A stretch of 54,216 nt of DNA from NCBI GenBank assembly GCA_001627335.1, contig LUPK01000045.1:1-54216 (forward strand). The letters run 5' to 3'. The notes beneath the pieces were generated by a model, which worked only from the letters and a program-made list of their open reading frames with translations, was not told where the DNA came from and did no database searches. Made by a program: the position numbers and the translations under genes. This DNA comes from Nocardioides sp. REDSEA-S33_B3. Its GTDB lineage: Bacteria > Actinomycetota > Actinomycetes > Propionibacteriales > Nocardioidaceae. Below, piece after piece: positions 19,175 through 31,929 of this stretch (positions within the stretch are counted from its first letter, which is position 1; each line of letters begins with the position of its first letter).

Positions 19175-19774
19175 TCAGCTGAAGTCGAGCTCCGCCGTGC
19201 GCGACCGCTTGAGCTCGAAGAAGTGCGGGTAACCGGCGAGCAGCACCGCACCGTCCCAGAGCCTCCCGGCCTCCTCACCGCGCGGGATGGAGGTGAGCAC
19301 CGGGCCGAAGAAGGCGGTGCCGTTGACGGCGATGGTGGGGGTGCCCACCTCGTCGCCGACCTGGTCCATGCCGGCGTGGTGGGACTTCTTGATTGCGTCG
19401 TCGTAGGACGAGTCGTCCCAGGCGTCGAGCAGCGAGGCGGGCAGGTCCACCTCGGCCAGCGCCTCGGCCACGACCTCCTTGGTCGCGCCGCGACCGTCGG
19501 TGTGGGTGCGGGTGCCGATGGCGGTGTAAAGCGGGAGGGTCACCTCGTCGCCGCGCTCCTCGATGGCGGCGCGCACGACCCGGACCGGGCCCCACGCGTC
19601 GGCCAGCATCGCGCGGTAGTCGTCGGGGATGTCCTTGTCCTCGTTGAGGTAGGCCAGGGACATCTGGTGCCAGGCCACCTCGATGTCGCGGACCTCCGCC
19701 ACCTCCAGGATCCACCGCGAGGTGATCCAGGCGAACGGGCAGAGCGGGTCGAACCAGAAGTCAGCCTTGTCCAT
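19175..19774 (-). CDS. DsbA-fold oxidoreductase, Rv2466c (mycothiol nitroreductase) family
   Basis: 199 aa, close in length and sequence to mycobacterial Rv2466c (WFDPLCP-x2[54 protein letters not shown]). Rv2466c is a mycothiol-dependent reductase with a CPWC active site. Here the motif is CPFA (C12-P-F-A15), so the resolving Cys is replaced by Ala. This predicts a one-cysteine mechanism in which a mixed disulfide with mycothiol is resolved by a second thiol (inference). It could also be an isomerase- or transferase-like relative with another role. Confidence 0.88.
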   Translation of the reverse strand: MDKADFWFDPLCPFAWITSRWILEVAEVRDIEVAWHQMSLAYLNEDKDIPDDYRAMLADAWGPVRVVRAAIEERGDEVTLPLYTAIGTRTHTDGRGATKEVVAEALAEVDLPASLLDAWDDSSYDDAIKKSHHAGMDQVGDEVGTPTIAVNGTAFFGPVLTSIPRGEEAGRLWDGAVLLAGYPHFFELKRSRTAELDFS

Positions 19775-19803
19775 GCAGGCACGAACAGAACCGGACCGCG
19801 GTC

Positions 19804-21474
19804 CTATTCCTTGCCGCTCTCCTCGGCCGGCGCGTCCTTCGGCACCCGGACCTTCAGCACGTCGCGGGAGCGCCCGATGACCTCGGTGCCCAGGTAGACC
19901 ACGCGGATGCGGTGCTTGCCGGGCTCCACGTTGCGCAGCTTGACCTTCCCGGTCCCCTGCTCGACGCGGGCCTCGACCTCGCGACCGTCGACCTTGACCA
20001 CCACCGGACCGGCAGGGCCGTCGACGCCACGGGCCTCGACCAGCAGGTCGAGCACGACGTGCCGGCGCACGTCCGGCTTGCGACGGGTGCCCTTGTCCAC
20101 GACCTTGATGCGGGCCTCGGCGGTGGTGCGCGACGTCGTCGTCGTGCGGTGCGCCGCCTCGAGCACCTGGGTCTGCGTGGCGTAGCCGCGACGGCTGACC
20201 TCGACCCGGACCGCCACGAGACGGCCCACGTCGGCGGTGCCCAAGCGGTAGCGCAGCCCGTCTCGCCCGTCGACCGGCTTGCCGTCGCGCAGCCAGGTGT
20301 AGGTGACCTCGGCGTCCTCGGGCGTGACGACGGTGCCGGGGTCGACGGTGAGCCGCTCGCCGCGCGCAGGCTCGCCCCCGAGCTTCCAGGGCTCGTCGAG
20401 CACGATGCGGCCCGGTGCGACCCGCTCGGTGGCCGGCGAGGTGACCACGAGGTCGTGGTAGCCCTCGCGCACCGCGGTGACCTGCGAGGTGATGCGCGCA
20501 TCCATCAGGCCGGGCGTGAGCTTGAGGCGGTTGCCGGTGGCGCCCTCGATCGGCTCACCGTCGGCGAACCACTGCACGGTGGTGGAGTCGGCGGCGGGCT
20601 CGAAGTCACCGCGGCTGGTCGTGAGCGTCTCGGCGACCCGGGCCGTGCCCTCCAGGGCGGGGGCCGCCGCGGCGACCAGCGTGCCCGGCTGCACCTTGCG
20701 GCTGCGCGGGGTGGAGGCGGTGCCGTCGACGTAGCCCTTGCTGCGGGCGGTGACGACGACGCTCAGACGCGTCTTGCGCTGCGCGGGCGTCGGGGTGAAC
20801 GTGGCCTCGGTGGCACCCGGGATCGGCTTGCCGGCGGCGTACCACTGCAGCTGCTGGCTGGCCGACGGCGTCCAGCTGCCCGTCGTGGCGCGCAGGGTCT
20901 CGCCGACCGCGGCGTCGCCGGTGATCGTCGGCTGCTCGGTGGCCTCGACCTCGCGGTCGTTGAAGTGGATGAACCCGTTGGGCCAGTAGCGGTCGCCCTT
21001 GGTGATGCGGCGCCAGTGGAAGTCGCCGCCCCAGAAGTCCTCCGACACGATGATCTCGCGCTTGGAGACGACCTTCTCGACGTAGGCGACGTGGCCGTTG
21101 GACCCGGCGTAGCCCTGGTGGCTGTCCCACCAGGCCACCGAGCCGACCATGGGGGTGTCGTCGGTGATGCGGGACATCGCGTGCCCCCAGTTGGACGCGT
21201 TGCCGCTGCCCTCCCAGGGACGCTCGGACGACATGCCGCTCTGGACCATGCGGTAGGCGACGTAGTTCGTGCAGTTGTGGCCGGTGTACATCCGCCACCA
21301 CATGCGGTCGTTGTTGGCGCGGTAGCCACGGTTGCCGTAGCCCTTGTCCGCGCAACCGGCGTAGCCGTCGCACAGCGCGACCTGCTCCGCCGCGGCCGGG
21401 GGCGCGAAGGGTAAGCCCACGGCTACGAGAAAAGCCGCGAGCGACACGCCGATCAGGCCACGAATCCTGGTCAC
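19804..21474 (-). CDS. secreted CHAP-domain peptidoglycan hydrolase with repeat modules
   Basis: 556 aa. It begins with a Sec signal peptide ([24 protein letters not shown]). The CHAP amidase/endopeptidase domain covers about residues 40-175: catalytic C68 in [12 protein letters not shown] and H128 in [11 protein letters not shown]. Residues ~180-440 contain about three Ig-like modules with repeated phrases ([29 protein letters not shown]). A C-terminal RIKVVDKG...VRVPKD module resembles an Ig-like bacterial repeat. The role is probably wall turnover. It starts at GTG 21474 with a TTTACT box 8 nt upstream and a 25-bp inverted repeat further up (21517-21541). Confidence 0.9.
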   Translation of the reverse strand: MTRIRGLIGVSLAAFLVAVGLPFAPPAAAEQVALCDGYAGCADKGYGNRGYRANNDRMWWRMYTGHNCTNYVAYRMVQSGMSSERPWEGSGNASNWGHAMSRITDDTPMVGSVAWWDSHQGYAGSNGHVAYVEKVVSKREIIVSEDFWGGDFHWRRITKGDRYWPNGFIHFNDREVEATEQPTITGDAAVGETLRATTGSWTPSASQQLQWYAAGKPIPGATEATFTPTPAQRKTRLSVVVTARSKGYVDGTASTPRSRKVQPGTLVAAAAPALEGTARVAETLTTSRGDFEPAADSTTVQWFADGEPIEGATGNRLKLTPGLMDARITSQVTAVREGYHDLVVTSPATERVAPGRIVLDEPWKLGGEPARGERLTVDPGTVVTPEDAEVTYTWLRDGKPVDGRDGLRYRLGTADVGRLVAVRVEVSRRGYATQTQVLEAAHRTTTTSRTTAEARIKVVDKGTRRKPDVRRHVVLDLLVEARGVDGPAGPVVVKVDGREVEARVEQGTGKVKLRNVEPGKHRIRVVYLGTEVIGRSRDVLKVRVPKDAPAEESGKE

Positions 21475-21516
21475 GAGGCGTGAGTAAACCGCATGTCAAG
21501 CACCGACACGCCGACC

Positions 21517-21541
21517 GTGACCAAATTTTCACATTGGTCAC
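21517..21541. promoter_or_regulatory. inverted repeat upstream of the CHAP gene
   Basis: GTGACCAA and its exact complement TTGGTCAC flank a 9-nt AT-rich spacer. It sits 42 nt upstream of the CHAP start and about 125 nt before pepN. It may be an operator for a regulator of wall hydrolases. It does not fit the N6-spaced CRP/GlxR consensus. Confidence 0.45.
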
Positions 21542-21665
21542 ACCAGTCCCGATGGTCCCGTCAGCCACGGGACCTCGGTCCCACGCCGGGCTCCCACCGA
21601 CGCTCGCTGGACTCTCGCACGCACCCGCGGGAAAGGGCTCGACAGGCGGTGACATGATCGGCGCC

Positions 21666-24218
<2,553 letters not shown>

Positions 24219-24399
24219 CCGAGGCGTCACTCACGCACGCTCGAGAGGTCACTCCCGCACGGTCGACGTGCGGGAGTGACCTCTTCGTCGTACGGCGGCG
24301 GGCGACGGGCGTGCGTCAGCGACCTCTCGGCCGCGCGCCAGCGACCTCTCGGCCGTGCGCCAGTGACGGCTCGGCCGTGCGTGAGTGACTTCTCGGCGG
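24219..24399. repeat. array of 22-bp repeats with central hairpin, between convergent genes
   Basis: Directly after pepN there are two units in reverse orientation, then a perfect 16-bp stem (GAGGTCACTCCCGCAC at 24245-24260 with its complement at 24268-24283) around GGTCGAC. After a short gap follow four forward 22-bp units: 24309-24330, 24331-24352, 24353-24374 and 24375-24396. The consensus begins CCGTGCGYSAG and ends YGACCTCTCGG. The last unit runs into the stop codon of the DUF5130 gene at 24400. The array can form large hairpins and probably ends transcription from both sides. Confidence 0.75.
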
Positions 24400-24819
24400 T
24401 CAGGCGCCGGAGTGGAGGGTGCGCGGGGGGCGGGCGTGCTCGGCGAGCATCTCGATCCCGCGGCGCAGGCCGCCGGCGAGGTCGCCGGTGGCGAAGTCGG
24501 TGCGCATGTGCAGCACCGCGATCTCGACCTCGGCGTCGGTGAGGTGACGGCGCACGTGGGCGCCGGTGACGACCTCGAGCAGACGGCGGGTGGGGTCGAC
24601 CATCACCAGGATGCTGCGCGAGGGCGCGACCAGGGTGTTGTGCAGCTGGGTGGCGAAGACGCGGGGGTCCTCGCCCTCGGCGTTGCCGACGAAGACCGAG
24701 ATCTCCGCGCGGCAGGTCTGCTCGGCGCGCCGGATGGTCGCGTCGAGCTGGGCCCGCTCGGAGGCGGTGAAGGGGTCACCAGCGGCCACTGGCACCTCCG
24801 GCCTGGGAGCCCTCGCCAT
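24400..24819 (-). CDS. DUF5130 / TPM-like domain protein
   Basis: About 139 aa from ATG 24819. It is similar to TPM-fold proteins: FTASERAQLDATIRRAEQTCRAEISVFVG, SILVMVDPTRRLLEVVTGAHVRRHL, and a C-terminal helix with DLAGGLRRGIEML. It has no membrane segment of its own. It overlaps the end of the upstream membrane-protein gene by about 44 nt, so the two products probably work together. The biochemical function is unknown. The start is uncertain; a longer frame goes to 24909. Confidence 0.75.
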   Translation of the reverse strand: MARAPRPEVPVAAGDPFTASERAQLDATIRRAEQTCRAEISVFVGNAEGEDPRVFATQLHNTLVAPSRSILVMVDPTRRLLEVVTGAHVRRHLTDAEVEIAVLHMRTDFATGDLAGGLRRGIEMLAEHARPPRTLHSGA

Positions 24820-25153
24820 CGGGCCCGGCCAGCTCGACGGTGGCCTTCCGGGGGCCGCCGAGCCACTGGTTCTCGACCTCGGGGGCGCCGGGGGCGACGC
24901 GCTCGCCACGCGCCAGCGGCGGGCCGTAGACCATCGCGGTGATCACCAGCGCACCGAGCAGCGGCAGACCGACGGCGACCAGCAGCACGAACACCGGGTC
25001 GACCGGGTCCGGGTCGGACCAGCCGGTCGGCACCTCGGCCGCAGCGGGAGCCGCGGTGAGCACCGCGAGGGAGACCGCGGTCAGGACGGTGGCGCCCAGC
25101 GCGAGGAACGCGGCCAGGGCACGACGGACGGTGGGGGCGAGCTGCGAGGTCAC
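24776..25153 (-). CDS. small secreted/membrane protein with one transmembrane segment
   Basis: 125 aa from GTG 25153, supported by a TATCCT box 7 nt upstream (leaderless). An N-terminal hydrophobic stretch ending in APAAAEVP looks like a signal peptide. A second one (FVLLVAVGLPLLGALVITAMVYG) is a transmembrane helix, followed by a cytoplasmic tail of about 50 residues. No family is recognised. It overlaps the DUF5130 gene downstream. The frame reads on far upstream but without coding character. Confidence 0.65.
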   Translation of the reverse strand: MTSQLAPTVRRALAAFLALGATVLTAVSLAVLTAAPAAAEVPTGWSDPDPVDPVFVLLVAVGLPLLGALVITAMVYGPPLARGERVAPGAPEVENQWLGGPRKATVELAGPDGEGSQAGGASGRW

Positions 25154-25289
25154 GCGCGCCAGGATAGTGGCTCGGCGCTCATCCCTCCGCGCGGTCCGCC
25201 GGCGCGGGTGCGCAACGTGACGGGCGTGACACCGGACCCACGCTCGGGGTGGTTCGATTCCTCGCCGCTCCCCCGGTTTACTGGCCGGC

Positions 25290-26324
25290 ATGTTCTCCCT
25301 AGCCGACACCTGCACGGCGGACGAGTGGTGGTGCACGCAGGTCCAGGACTGGACCGGCAACGAGTCACTCGCCCGAGCGGCCGACGTCCTCATCGGGGTC
25401 CCCCTCGCCCTGCTGGGGCTGCTCCTGATCGGGCTCGTGGTCCGCTGGGTGCTCCACCGTCTCGTCGACCGTCTCGTCAACAGCGCCGAGGACGGCGTGC
25501 TGCCCGCCCGGGTGCCCCGCTTCTCGCGCGGCCGCTCCACCAAGGCCGAGCAGGAGGTCGCCGCGCGCGACTCCATCACCCAGGCACGTCGCGTCCAGCG
25601 GGCCCAGACGATGGGCAGCCTGCTGAAGTCGATCGTCACCGGCCTGCTGATCGCCATCATCGGCACGATGATGCTCAGCGAGATCGGCGTGAACATCGCC
25701 CCGATCATCGCCTCGGCCGGCATCGTCGGCCTGGCGCTGGGCTTCGGCGCCCAGTCGCTGGTCAAGGACTTCCTCTCCGGCATCTTCATGATCTTCGAGG
25801 ACCAGTTCGGCGTCGGTGACGTCGTCAACGTCGGCGAGGCCATCGGCACCGTCGAGGCGGTGTCGCTGCGCGTGACGCGGCTGCGCTCGCTGGACGGCAC
25901 GGTCTGGTACGTCCCCAACGGCGAGATCATGCGCGTCGGCAACCTGTCGCAGAACTGGTCGCGCGCGGTCATCGACGTCGGCATCGCCTACGACTCCGAC
26001 GTCGTGCACGCCAAGAAGGTCCTCGCCGAGGTCGGCGAGTCCCTGTGGGACGACGACGACTTCCGCGACCTGCTCATCGAGCAGCCGGAGGTCACCGGTG
26101 TCGAGGGCCTCGGCGCCGACTCCGTGGACCTGCGGATCATGGTCAAGACCGCCCCGCTGCAGAACTGGGCCGTGGCCCGCGAGCTGCGCCAACGCATCAA
26201 GGCCCGCTTCGACGCCGAGGGCATCGAGATCCCCTTCGCCCAGCGCGTGGTGTGGCACCGCGAGGAGACCGCGGCCGCCGCCGAGCTGGCGGCCAGGGAG
26301 CCCCGCGGCTCCGACGACGCCTGA
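25290..26324 (+). CDS. MscS-family mechanosensitive ion channel
   Basis: 344 aa. It has an N-terminal hydrophobic helix (VLIGVPLALLGLLLIGLVVRWVL), a second segment (LLKSIVTGLLIAIIGTMML) and the pore-lining helix TM3 (IIASAGIVGLALGFGAQSLVKDF). The cytoplasmic MscS beta domain contains FEDQFGVGDVV and YVPNGEI. These channels open when the membrane is stretched and release solutes after hypo-osmotic shock. A TTTACT box 7 nt upstream suits ATG 25290. A strong terminator follows at 26363-26402. Confidence 0.95.
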   Translation: MFSLADTCTADEWWCTQVQDWTGNESLARAADVLIGVPLALLGLLLIGLVVRWVLHRLVDRLVNSAEDGVLPARVPRFSRGRSTKAEQEVAARDSITQARRVQRAQTMGSLLKSIVTGLLIAIIGTMMLSEIGVNIAPIIASAGIVGLALGFGAQSLVKDFLSGIFMIFEDQFGVGDVVNVGEAIGTVEAVSLRVTRLRSLDGTVWYVPNGEIMRVGNLSQNWSRAVIDVGIAYDSDVVHAKKVLAEVGESLWDDDDFRDLLIEQPEVTGVEGLGADSVDLRIMVKTAPLQNWAVARELRQRIKARFDAEGIEIPFAQRVVWHREETAAAAELAAREPRGSDDA

Positions 26325-26362
26325 TCCGGCACCCAGCACCCGGCACCCAGCGCCGTACGCCG

Positions 26363-26402
26363 AAGGGCCGGCCCCCCAGCATCTGCCAGGGGGCCGGCCC
26401 TT
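26363..26402. terminator. strong bidirectional terminator
   Basis: AAGGGCCGGCCCCC pairs perfectly with GGGGGCCGGCCCTT around a 12-nt loop, between mscS and the convergent osmC gene. Confidence 0.8.
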
Positions 26403-26428
26403 CGTGCGTGGTCGGTGCGGCGGTCGGC

Positions 26429-26854
26429 TCAGGCCAGCGCGGCGTCGAGCGTGATGGTGGTGCCGGCCAGCGCCTTGCTGACCGGGCAGTTGGCCTTCGC
26501 GCCCTCGGCGGCCTCGACGAACTGCTCCTCGGTGATGCCCTCCACGGTGCCGCGGACGGTGATCTTGATGCCCGTGATGCCGGTGCCGACGGTCAGCTCG
26601 ACCTCGGCGCTGGTCTCCAGCGTGGTCGGCGGGGTGCCGGCCTTGGACAGCCCGGCCGACAGCGCCATGGAGAAGCAGGAGGAGTGCGCGGCAGCGATGA
26701 GCTCCTCGGGCGAGGTCTTGCCGTTGGCCTCCTCGGAGCGGGAGGGCCAGGACACGTCGAAGCTGCCGACGCCGGAGGACTGCAGCTCCACGCTGCCGGC
26801 GCCCTCGGCGAGGGAGCCCTGCCAGGTGGTCTTCGCGGTGCGGGTGGTGGCCAT
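26429..26854 (-). CDS. OsmC family peroxiredoxin
   Basis: 141 aa from ATG 26854 (SD CAGGAGT about 8 nt upstream). Two catalytic Cys are in HSSCFSMALS and KANCPVSKAL, as in OsmC-type thiol peroxidases that reduce organic hydroperoxides. The family motif TSPEELIAAAHSSC is clear. It belongs to the OsmC rather than the Ohr branch by sequence, though the branch is not certain. It is divergent from the globin gene, with about 105 nt between them. Confidence 0.92.
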   Translation of the reverse strand: MATTRTAKTTWQGSLAEGAGSVELQSSGVGSFDVSWPSRSEEANGKTSPEELIAAAHSSCFSMALSAGLSKAGTPPTTLETSAEVELTVGTGITGIKITVRGTVEGITEEQFVEAAEGAKANCPVSKALAGTTITLDAALA

Positions 26855-26959
26855 GACGGTGAACTCCTGGGGTGCGTGGGTCAGGGCTCGGCCCTGCGGT
26901 CGAGCCCACTGTTCCACGCCGGGTGTGAGCCGCCACCGCCCGATCGGCATGATGGACCG

Positions 26960-27334
26960 GTGAGCTTCTACGACGAGATCGGCGGCGAGGAGACCATCAC
27001 CCGCATCGTGGCCCGCTTCTACGCCGGCGTGGCCGGTGACGAGGTGCTGCGCCCGATGTACCCCGAGGAGGACCTGGGCCCGGCCGAGGAGCGGTTCCGG
27101 CTCTTCCTCATGCAGTACTGGGGCGGCCCCACGACCTACAGCGAGCGACGCGGCCACCCGCGGCTGCGGATGCGCCACGCGCCCTTCCCGGTCGACCCGA
27201 CCGCGCGCGACCACTGGCTCAAGCACTTCCGCGACGCCCTCGACGAGGTCGCGCTGCCGCCGGAGCAGGACCAGCAGTTCTGGGACTACGTCACCCACGC
27301 GGCGCAGTTCATGGTCAACACGATGGAGACATGA
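26960..27334 (+). CDS. glbO: group II truncated haemoglobin (GlbO type)
   Basis: 124 aa from GTG 26960. It has the 2-on-2 globin pattern: FYDEIGGEETITRIVARFY at the N-terminus, YWGGPTTYSERRGHPRLRMRHAPF with the tyrosine and Trp features of group II and the proximal His in RMRHAPF, and a C-terminal HAAQFMVNTM. GlbO proteins bind O2 tightly and are linked to redox and NO or peroxide handling. A CATGAT box lies 6 nt upstream. Its 3' end overlaps the convergent thioesterase gene by 20 bp. Confidence 0.93.
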   Translation: MSFYDEIGGEETITRIVARFYAGVAGDEVLRPMYPEEDLGPAEERFRLFLMQYWGGPTTYSERRGHPRLRMRHAPFPVDPTARDHWLKHFRDALDEVALPPEQDQQFWDYVTHAAQFMVNTMET

Positions 27335-28208
27335 CCTCCAGCAGCGGAGCACGGACGTCATCGTCGGGACGACGCGGCCGGCCCGACGCCGGGTCGAAGA
27401 ACACCAGCACCACCCGGGCCCGGGCCAGGAGCACCTCCCGCTCGGGATCGGCGGCGTCGACGATCTCGGTCTCCATGACCAACGAGGTCGAGCCGACGTG
27501 GCTGACCCAGGTCCACGCGTCGTACGGCGCGGCTCGGTGCAGGATCGGCACCTTGTAGTCGACGTCGACCTGGGCGACCACGAGCGAGCTGCGCCCGGTC
27601 TCCCCGGGCACCTCCTCCCAGAGCCGGCCCATCATCGCGATGCGGGCCTCCTGGAGGTACTCGAAGTACTTCACGTTGTTGACGTGCCCGTAGACGTCGA
27701 CGTCGCTGAACCGCACCTGCACCGGGTAGTGGCCCACCTCCAGGCGGTGCGCCGGGGTCCGCTGCGGCGCGCGCTCGGGGGCCTCGGCATCGGGGTCGCG
27801 GTGGCCCTCGAGGACCGCCTTCTCCTCGGCGGTGAGGCGGCGCGGGCGCTCCTCGGCGAAGACGTACGGCGTCAGCTCGGTCGTCGCGGTGAGGTACAGC
27901 CTCCGCGAGCCGTCCGGCCGCTCGTCGTAGACCTCGTAGGCGAGGGTGAACGAGGCCGCGCGGACCTCGGTGACCCAGCAGTCGATGCGCACCGGCTCGA
28001 AGCGGAACATCAGCGGCTCGACGTACCGCACCTGGGTGCGGGCCACGACGAGCCCCTCGACCAGCTCCTGCCCCATCAGCTCCACGCGGTGGCTGCGGAA
28101 CATGTCGACGCGGGCTTCTTGCAGGTAGTCGACGTAGACGACGTTGTTGACGTGGCCCAGGGCGTCGAGGTCCGCCCACCGCACCGGGCACTCATAGACG
28201 TGTCTCAC
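27315..28208 (-). CDS. tandem hotdog-domain acyl-CoA thioesterase
   Basis: 297 aa made of two 4HBT hotdog domains. The first, about 1-135, begins VRWADLDALGHVNNVVYVDYLQEARV. The second, about 158-285, repeats it as VRFSDVDVYGHVNNVKYFEYLQEARI. Each has the catalytic Asp of the 4-hydroxybenzoyl-CoA thioesterase family. It should hydrolyse acyl-CoA, but the chain length is unknown. It starts at GTG 28208, divergent from the thiolase, a context that suggests lipid metabolism. Confidence 0.9.
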   Translation of the reverse strand: MRHVYECPVRWADLDALGHVNNVVYVDYLQEARVDMFRSHRVELMGQELVEGLVVARTQVRYVEPLMFRFEPVRIDCWVTEVRAASFTLAYEVYDERPDGSRRLYLTATTELTPYVFAEERPRRLTAEEKAVLEGHRDPDAEAPERAPQRTPAHRLEVGHYPVQVRFSDVDVYGHVNNVKYFEYLQEARIAMMGRLWEEVPGETGRSSLVVAQVDVDYKVPILHRAAPYDAWTWVSHVGSTSLVMETEIVDAADPEREVLLARARVVLVFFDPASGRPRRPDDDVRAPLLEVMSPSC

Positions 28209-28274
28209 GCGCCCGATGCTCCCAGGCTAGTGTGATCCGGTCCGGAGCCACCCCACAGAGAAGAGCATCCCCGC

Positions 28275-29498
28275 ATGCCCGAAGCAGTCATCGTCTCCGC
28301 CGCCCGCACGCCGATCGGGCGTGCCAACAAGGGCTCGCTGAAGGACTTCCGCCCCGACGACCTGGCCGCCTTCGCGATCCAGTCCGCGCTCGACAAGATC
28401 CCGGCGCTGGACCCCACCACGATCGAGGACCTCTACCTCGGCTGCGGCCTGCCCGGAGGCGAGTCCGGCAACAACATGGCCCGCATCGTCACCACGCTCA
28501 TGGGCCTGGAGGTCCCGGGCGCGACGACCACCCGCTACTGCGCCTCCTCGGTGCAGACCACCCGGATGGCCTTCCACGCCATCAAGGCCGGTGAGGGCGA
28601 CATCTTCGTCTCCGCCGGCGTCGAGACCGTGTCCCGCTTCGCCAAGGGCACCTCCGACCACTGGCCCGACACCAAGAACCCCGTCTTCGCCGAGGCGCAG
28701 GAGCGCACGAACAAGACCGCCGAGCTCGGCAACGCCGCGGGCGCCTGGCACGACCCGCGCGAGGACGGCCTGGTCCCCGACGTCTACATCGCGATGGGCC
28801 AGACCGCCGAGAACGTCGCCACCCTGCGCGGGCTGGACCGCAAGGAGCTCGACGAGTACGCCGTCCGCTCGCAGAACCTCACCGAGAAGGCGATCGCCGA
28901 CGGCTTCTGGGCCCGTGAGATCACCCCGGTCACGTTGGCCGACGGCACCGTCGTCTCCGCCGACGACGGCCCGCGCGCCGGTGTCACCTACGACGCCATC
29001 GCCGGCCTCAACCCGGTCTTCCGCCCCGACGGCGTCGTGACGGCCGGCAACTGCTGCCCGCTCAACGACGGCGCCGCCGCCGTGGTCATGATGAGCGACA
29101 CCAAGGCCGCCGAGCTGGGCCTGACCCCGCTCGCGCGCGTGGTCTCCACCGGCGTCTCGGGCCTCTCCCCCGAGATCATGGGCCTCGGCCCGGTCGAGGC
29201 CACCAAGAAGGCGCTGGCCAACGCCGGCATGAGCATCGGTGACATCGACCTGGTCGAGATCAACGAGGCCTTCGCCGCGCAGGTCGTGCCGTCCTACCAG
29301 GACCTCGGCATCGACATCGACCGCCTCAACGTCAACGGCGGCGCGATCGCCGTCGGTCACCCCTTCGGCATGACCGGCGCGCGCCTGCAGAACACCATGC
29401 TCAACAGCCTGGACTGGCACGACAAGACCACCGGTCTGATCACCATGTGCGTGGGCGGCGGCCAGGGCATGGCGCTGATCCTCGAGCGCCTGTCCTGA
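28275..29498 (+). CDS. acetyl-CoA C-acyltransferase (thiolase)
   Basis: 407 aa. The acyl-accepting nucleophile is C89 in YCASSVQTT, the activating His is H362 in GHPFGMTGAR, and the proton-donor Cys is C392 in MCVGGGQG. A NEAFAAQV motif is also present. It cleaves 3-ketoacyl-CoA in beta-oxidation or runs in reverse to join acetyl units; the sequence does not say which. No partner FadB gene is adjacent. A TAGTGT box at 28228-28233 is a likely -10 for this strand. Confidence 0.95.
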   Translation: MPEAVIVSAARTPIGRANKGSLKDFRPDDLAAFAIQSALDKIPALDPTTIEDLYLGCGLPGGESGNNMARIVTTLMGLEVPGATTTRYCASSVQTTRMAFHAIKAGEGDIFVSAGVETVSRFAKGTSDHWPDTKNPVFAEAQERTNKTAELGNAAGAWHDPREDGLVPDVYIAMGQTAENVATLRGLDRKELDEYAVRSQNLTEKAIADGFWAREITPVTLADGTVVSADDGPRAGVTYDAIAGLNPVFRPDGVVTAGNCCPLNDGAAAVVMMSDTKAAELGLTPLARVVSTGVSGLSPEIMGLGPVEATKKALANAGMSIGDIDLVEINEAFAAQVVPSYQDLGIDIDRLNVNGGAIAVGHPFGMTGARLQNTMLNSLDWHDKTTGLITMCVGGGQGMALILERLS

Positions 29499-29610
29499 TC
29501 CACCCGCGGGGCCGCCGGCGGTCCCGTCGTACGACGCCGCGCCGGACGGGCACCCGCCCGACCGGCACCGGTTGAGCTGATCGGGGTGGGCAGCCGCGTA
29601 AAGTACGCGG

Positions 29611-30105
29611 GTGCCCACGCCCGACCTCTCCACCGAGACCCGCTGGCTCAGCGAGGACGAGCAGCACTCCTGGCGCTCCCTCGTCCTCGGCACGACGCTG
29701 CTCTTCGACCGGCTCGACGCCGACCTGCGCCGGGCGTTCGACCTCTCCCTGACCGAGTACGAGATCCTCGTGCGGCTCTCCGAGCGCGAGGGCCGGATGC
29801 GGATGGCCCAGCTCGCCGACGCGCTCGCGCACTCGCGCAGCCGGGTCACCCACACCGTGTCCCGCATGGAGAAGGCGCACCTGGTGCAGCGCACGACCTC
29901 CCCCGAGGACGGGCGCGGCATCGTGTGCGTGATGACCGAGGAGGGGCTGGAGCTCCTCGAGCGCGCCGCGCAGGTGCACGTGCGCGGCGTGCGCGCACAC
30001 CTGGTCGACCTGGTGGACGCCGATGACTTCCGTGCCGTCGCGCGGGTCTTCGACGCGGTCTCCGACCGGCTGGTGGCCGGTCACCCGGAGGCGGAGATCA
30101 GGTAA
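29611..30105 (+). CDS. MarR family transcriptional regulator
   Basis: 164 aa from GTG 29611, with TAAAGT 6 nt upstream (leaderless). The winged-helix core is clear: SLTEYEILVRLSEREGRMRMAQLADALAHSRSRVTHTVSRMEKAHLVQR. The helix-turn-helix is about residues 65-85, and a wing with SPEDGRGIVCVMTEEG follows. Dimerisation helices lie at both ends. Its targets are unknown; the thiolase and thioesterase genes nearby are candidates by position only. Confidence 0.93.
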   Translation: MPTPDLSTETRWLSEDEQHSWRSLVLGTTLLFDRLDADLRRAFDLSLTEYEILVRLSEREGRMRMAQLADALAHSRSRVTHTVSRMEKAHLVQRTTSPEDGRGIVCVMTEEGLELLERAAQVHVRGVRAHLVDLVDADDFRAVARVFDAVSDRLVAGHPEAEIR

Positions 30106-30123
30106 CGGTCAGCGGGTACGTCA

Positions 30124-30187
30124 CCGGGTCTCGACACGCGGGTCACGGCTTCGCAAGCTCAGCCGTGCCGCTCGCTCGACCACCGAC
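30124..30187. repeat. REP-like dispersed repeat
   Basis: It starts CCGGGTCTCGACACGCGG and ends CTCGCTCGACCACCGA, with an internal GGCTTCGCAAGCTCAGCC palindrome. It is related to the copies at 150-269. It lies between the marR stop and the convergent ettA stop. Confidence 0.6.
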
Positions 30188-30211
30188 GACGGGTCCGCTG
30201 GCGCGTCCCCG

Positions 30212-31894
<1,683 letters not shown>

Positions 31895-31929
31895 GGTCCC
31901 CGAGCCTACCCACGGCCAGCGGCCCGGGC

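Noticed and set aside
21517..21541. CRP/GlxR site
   Set aside because: The arms GTGACCAA and TTGGTCAC are 9 nt apart, and the nested GTGA and TCAC are 8 nt apart, not the 6 nt of the consensus.
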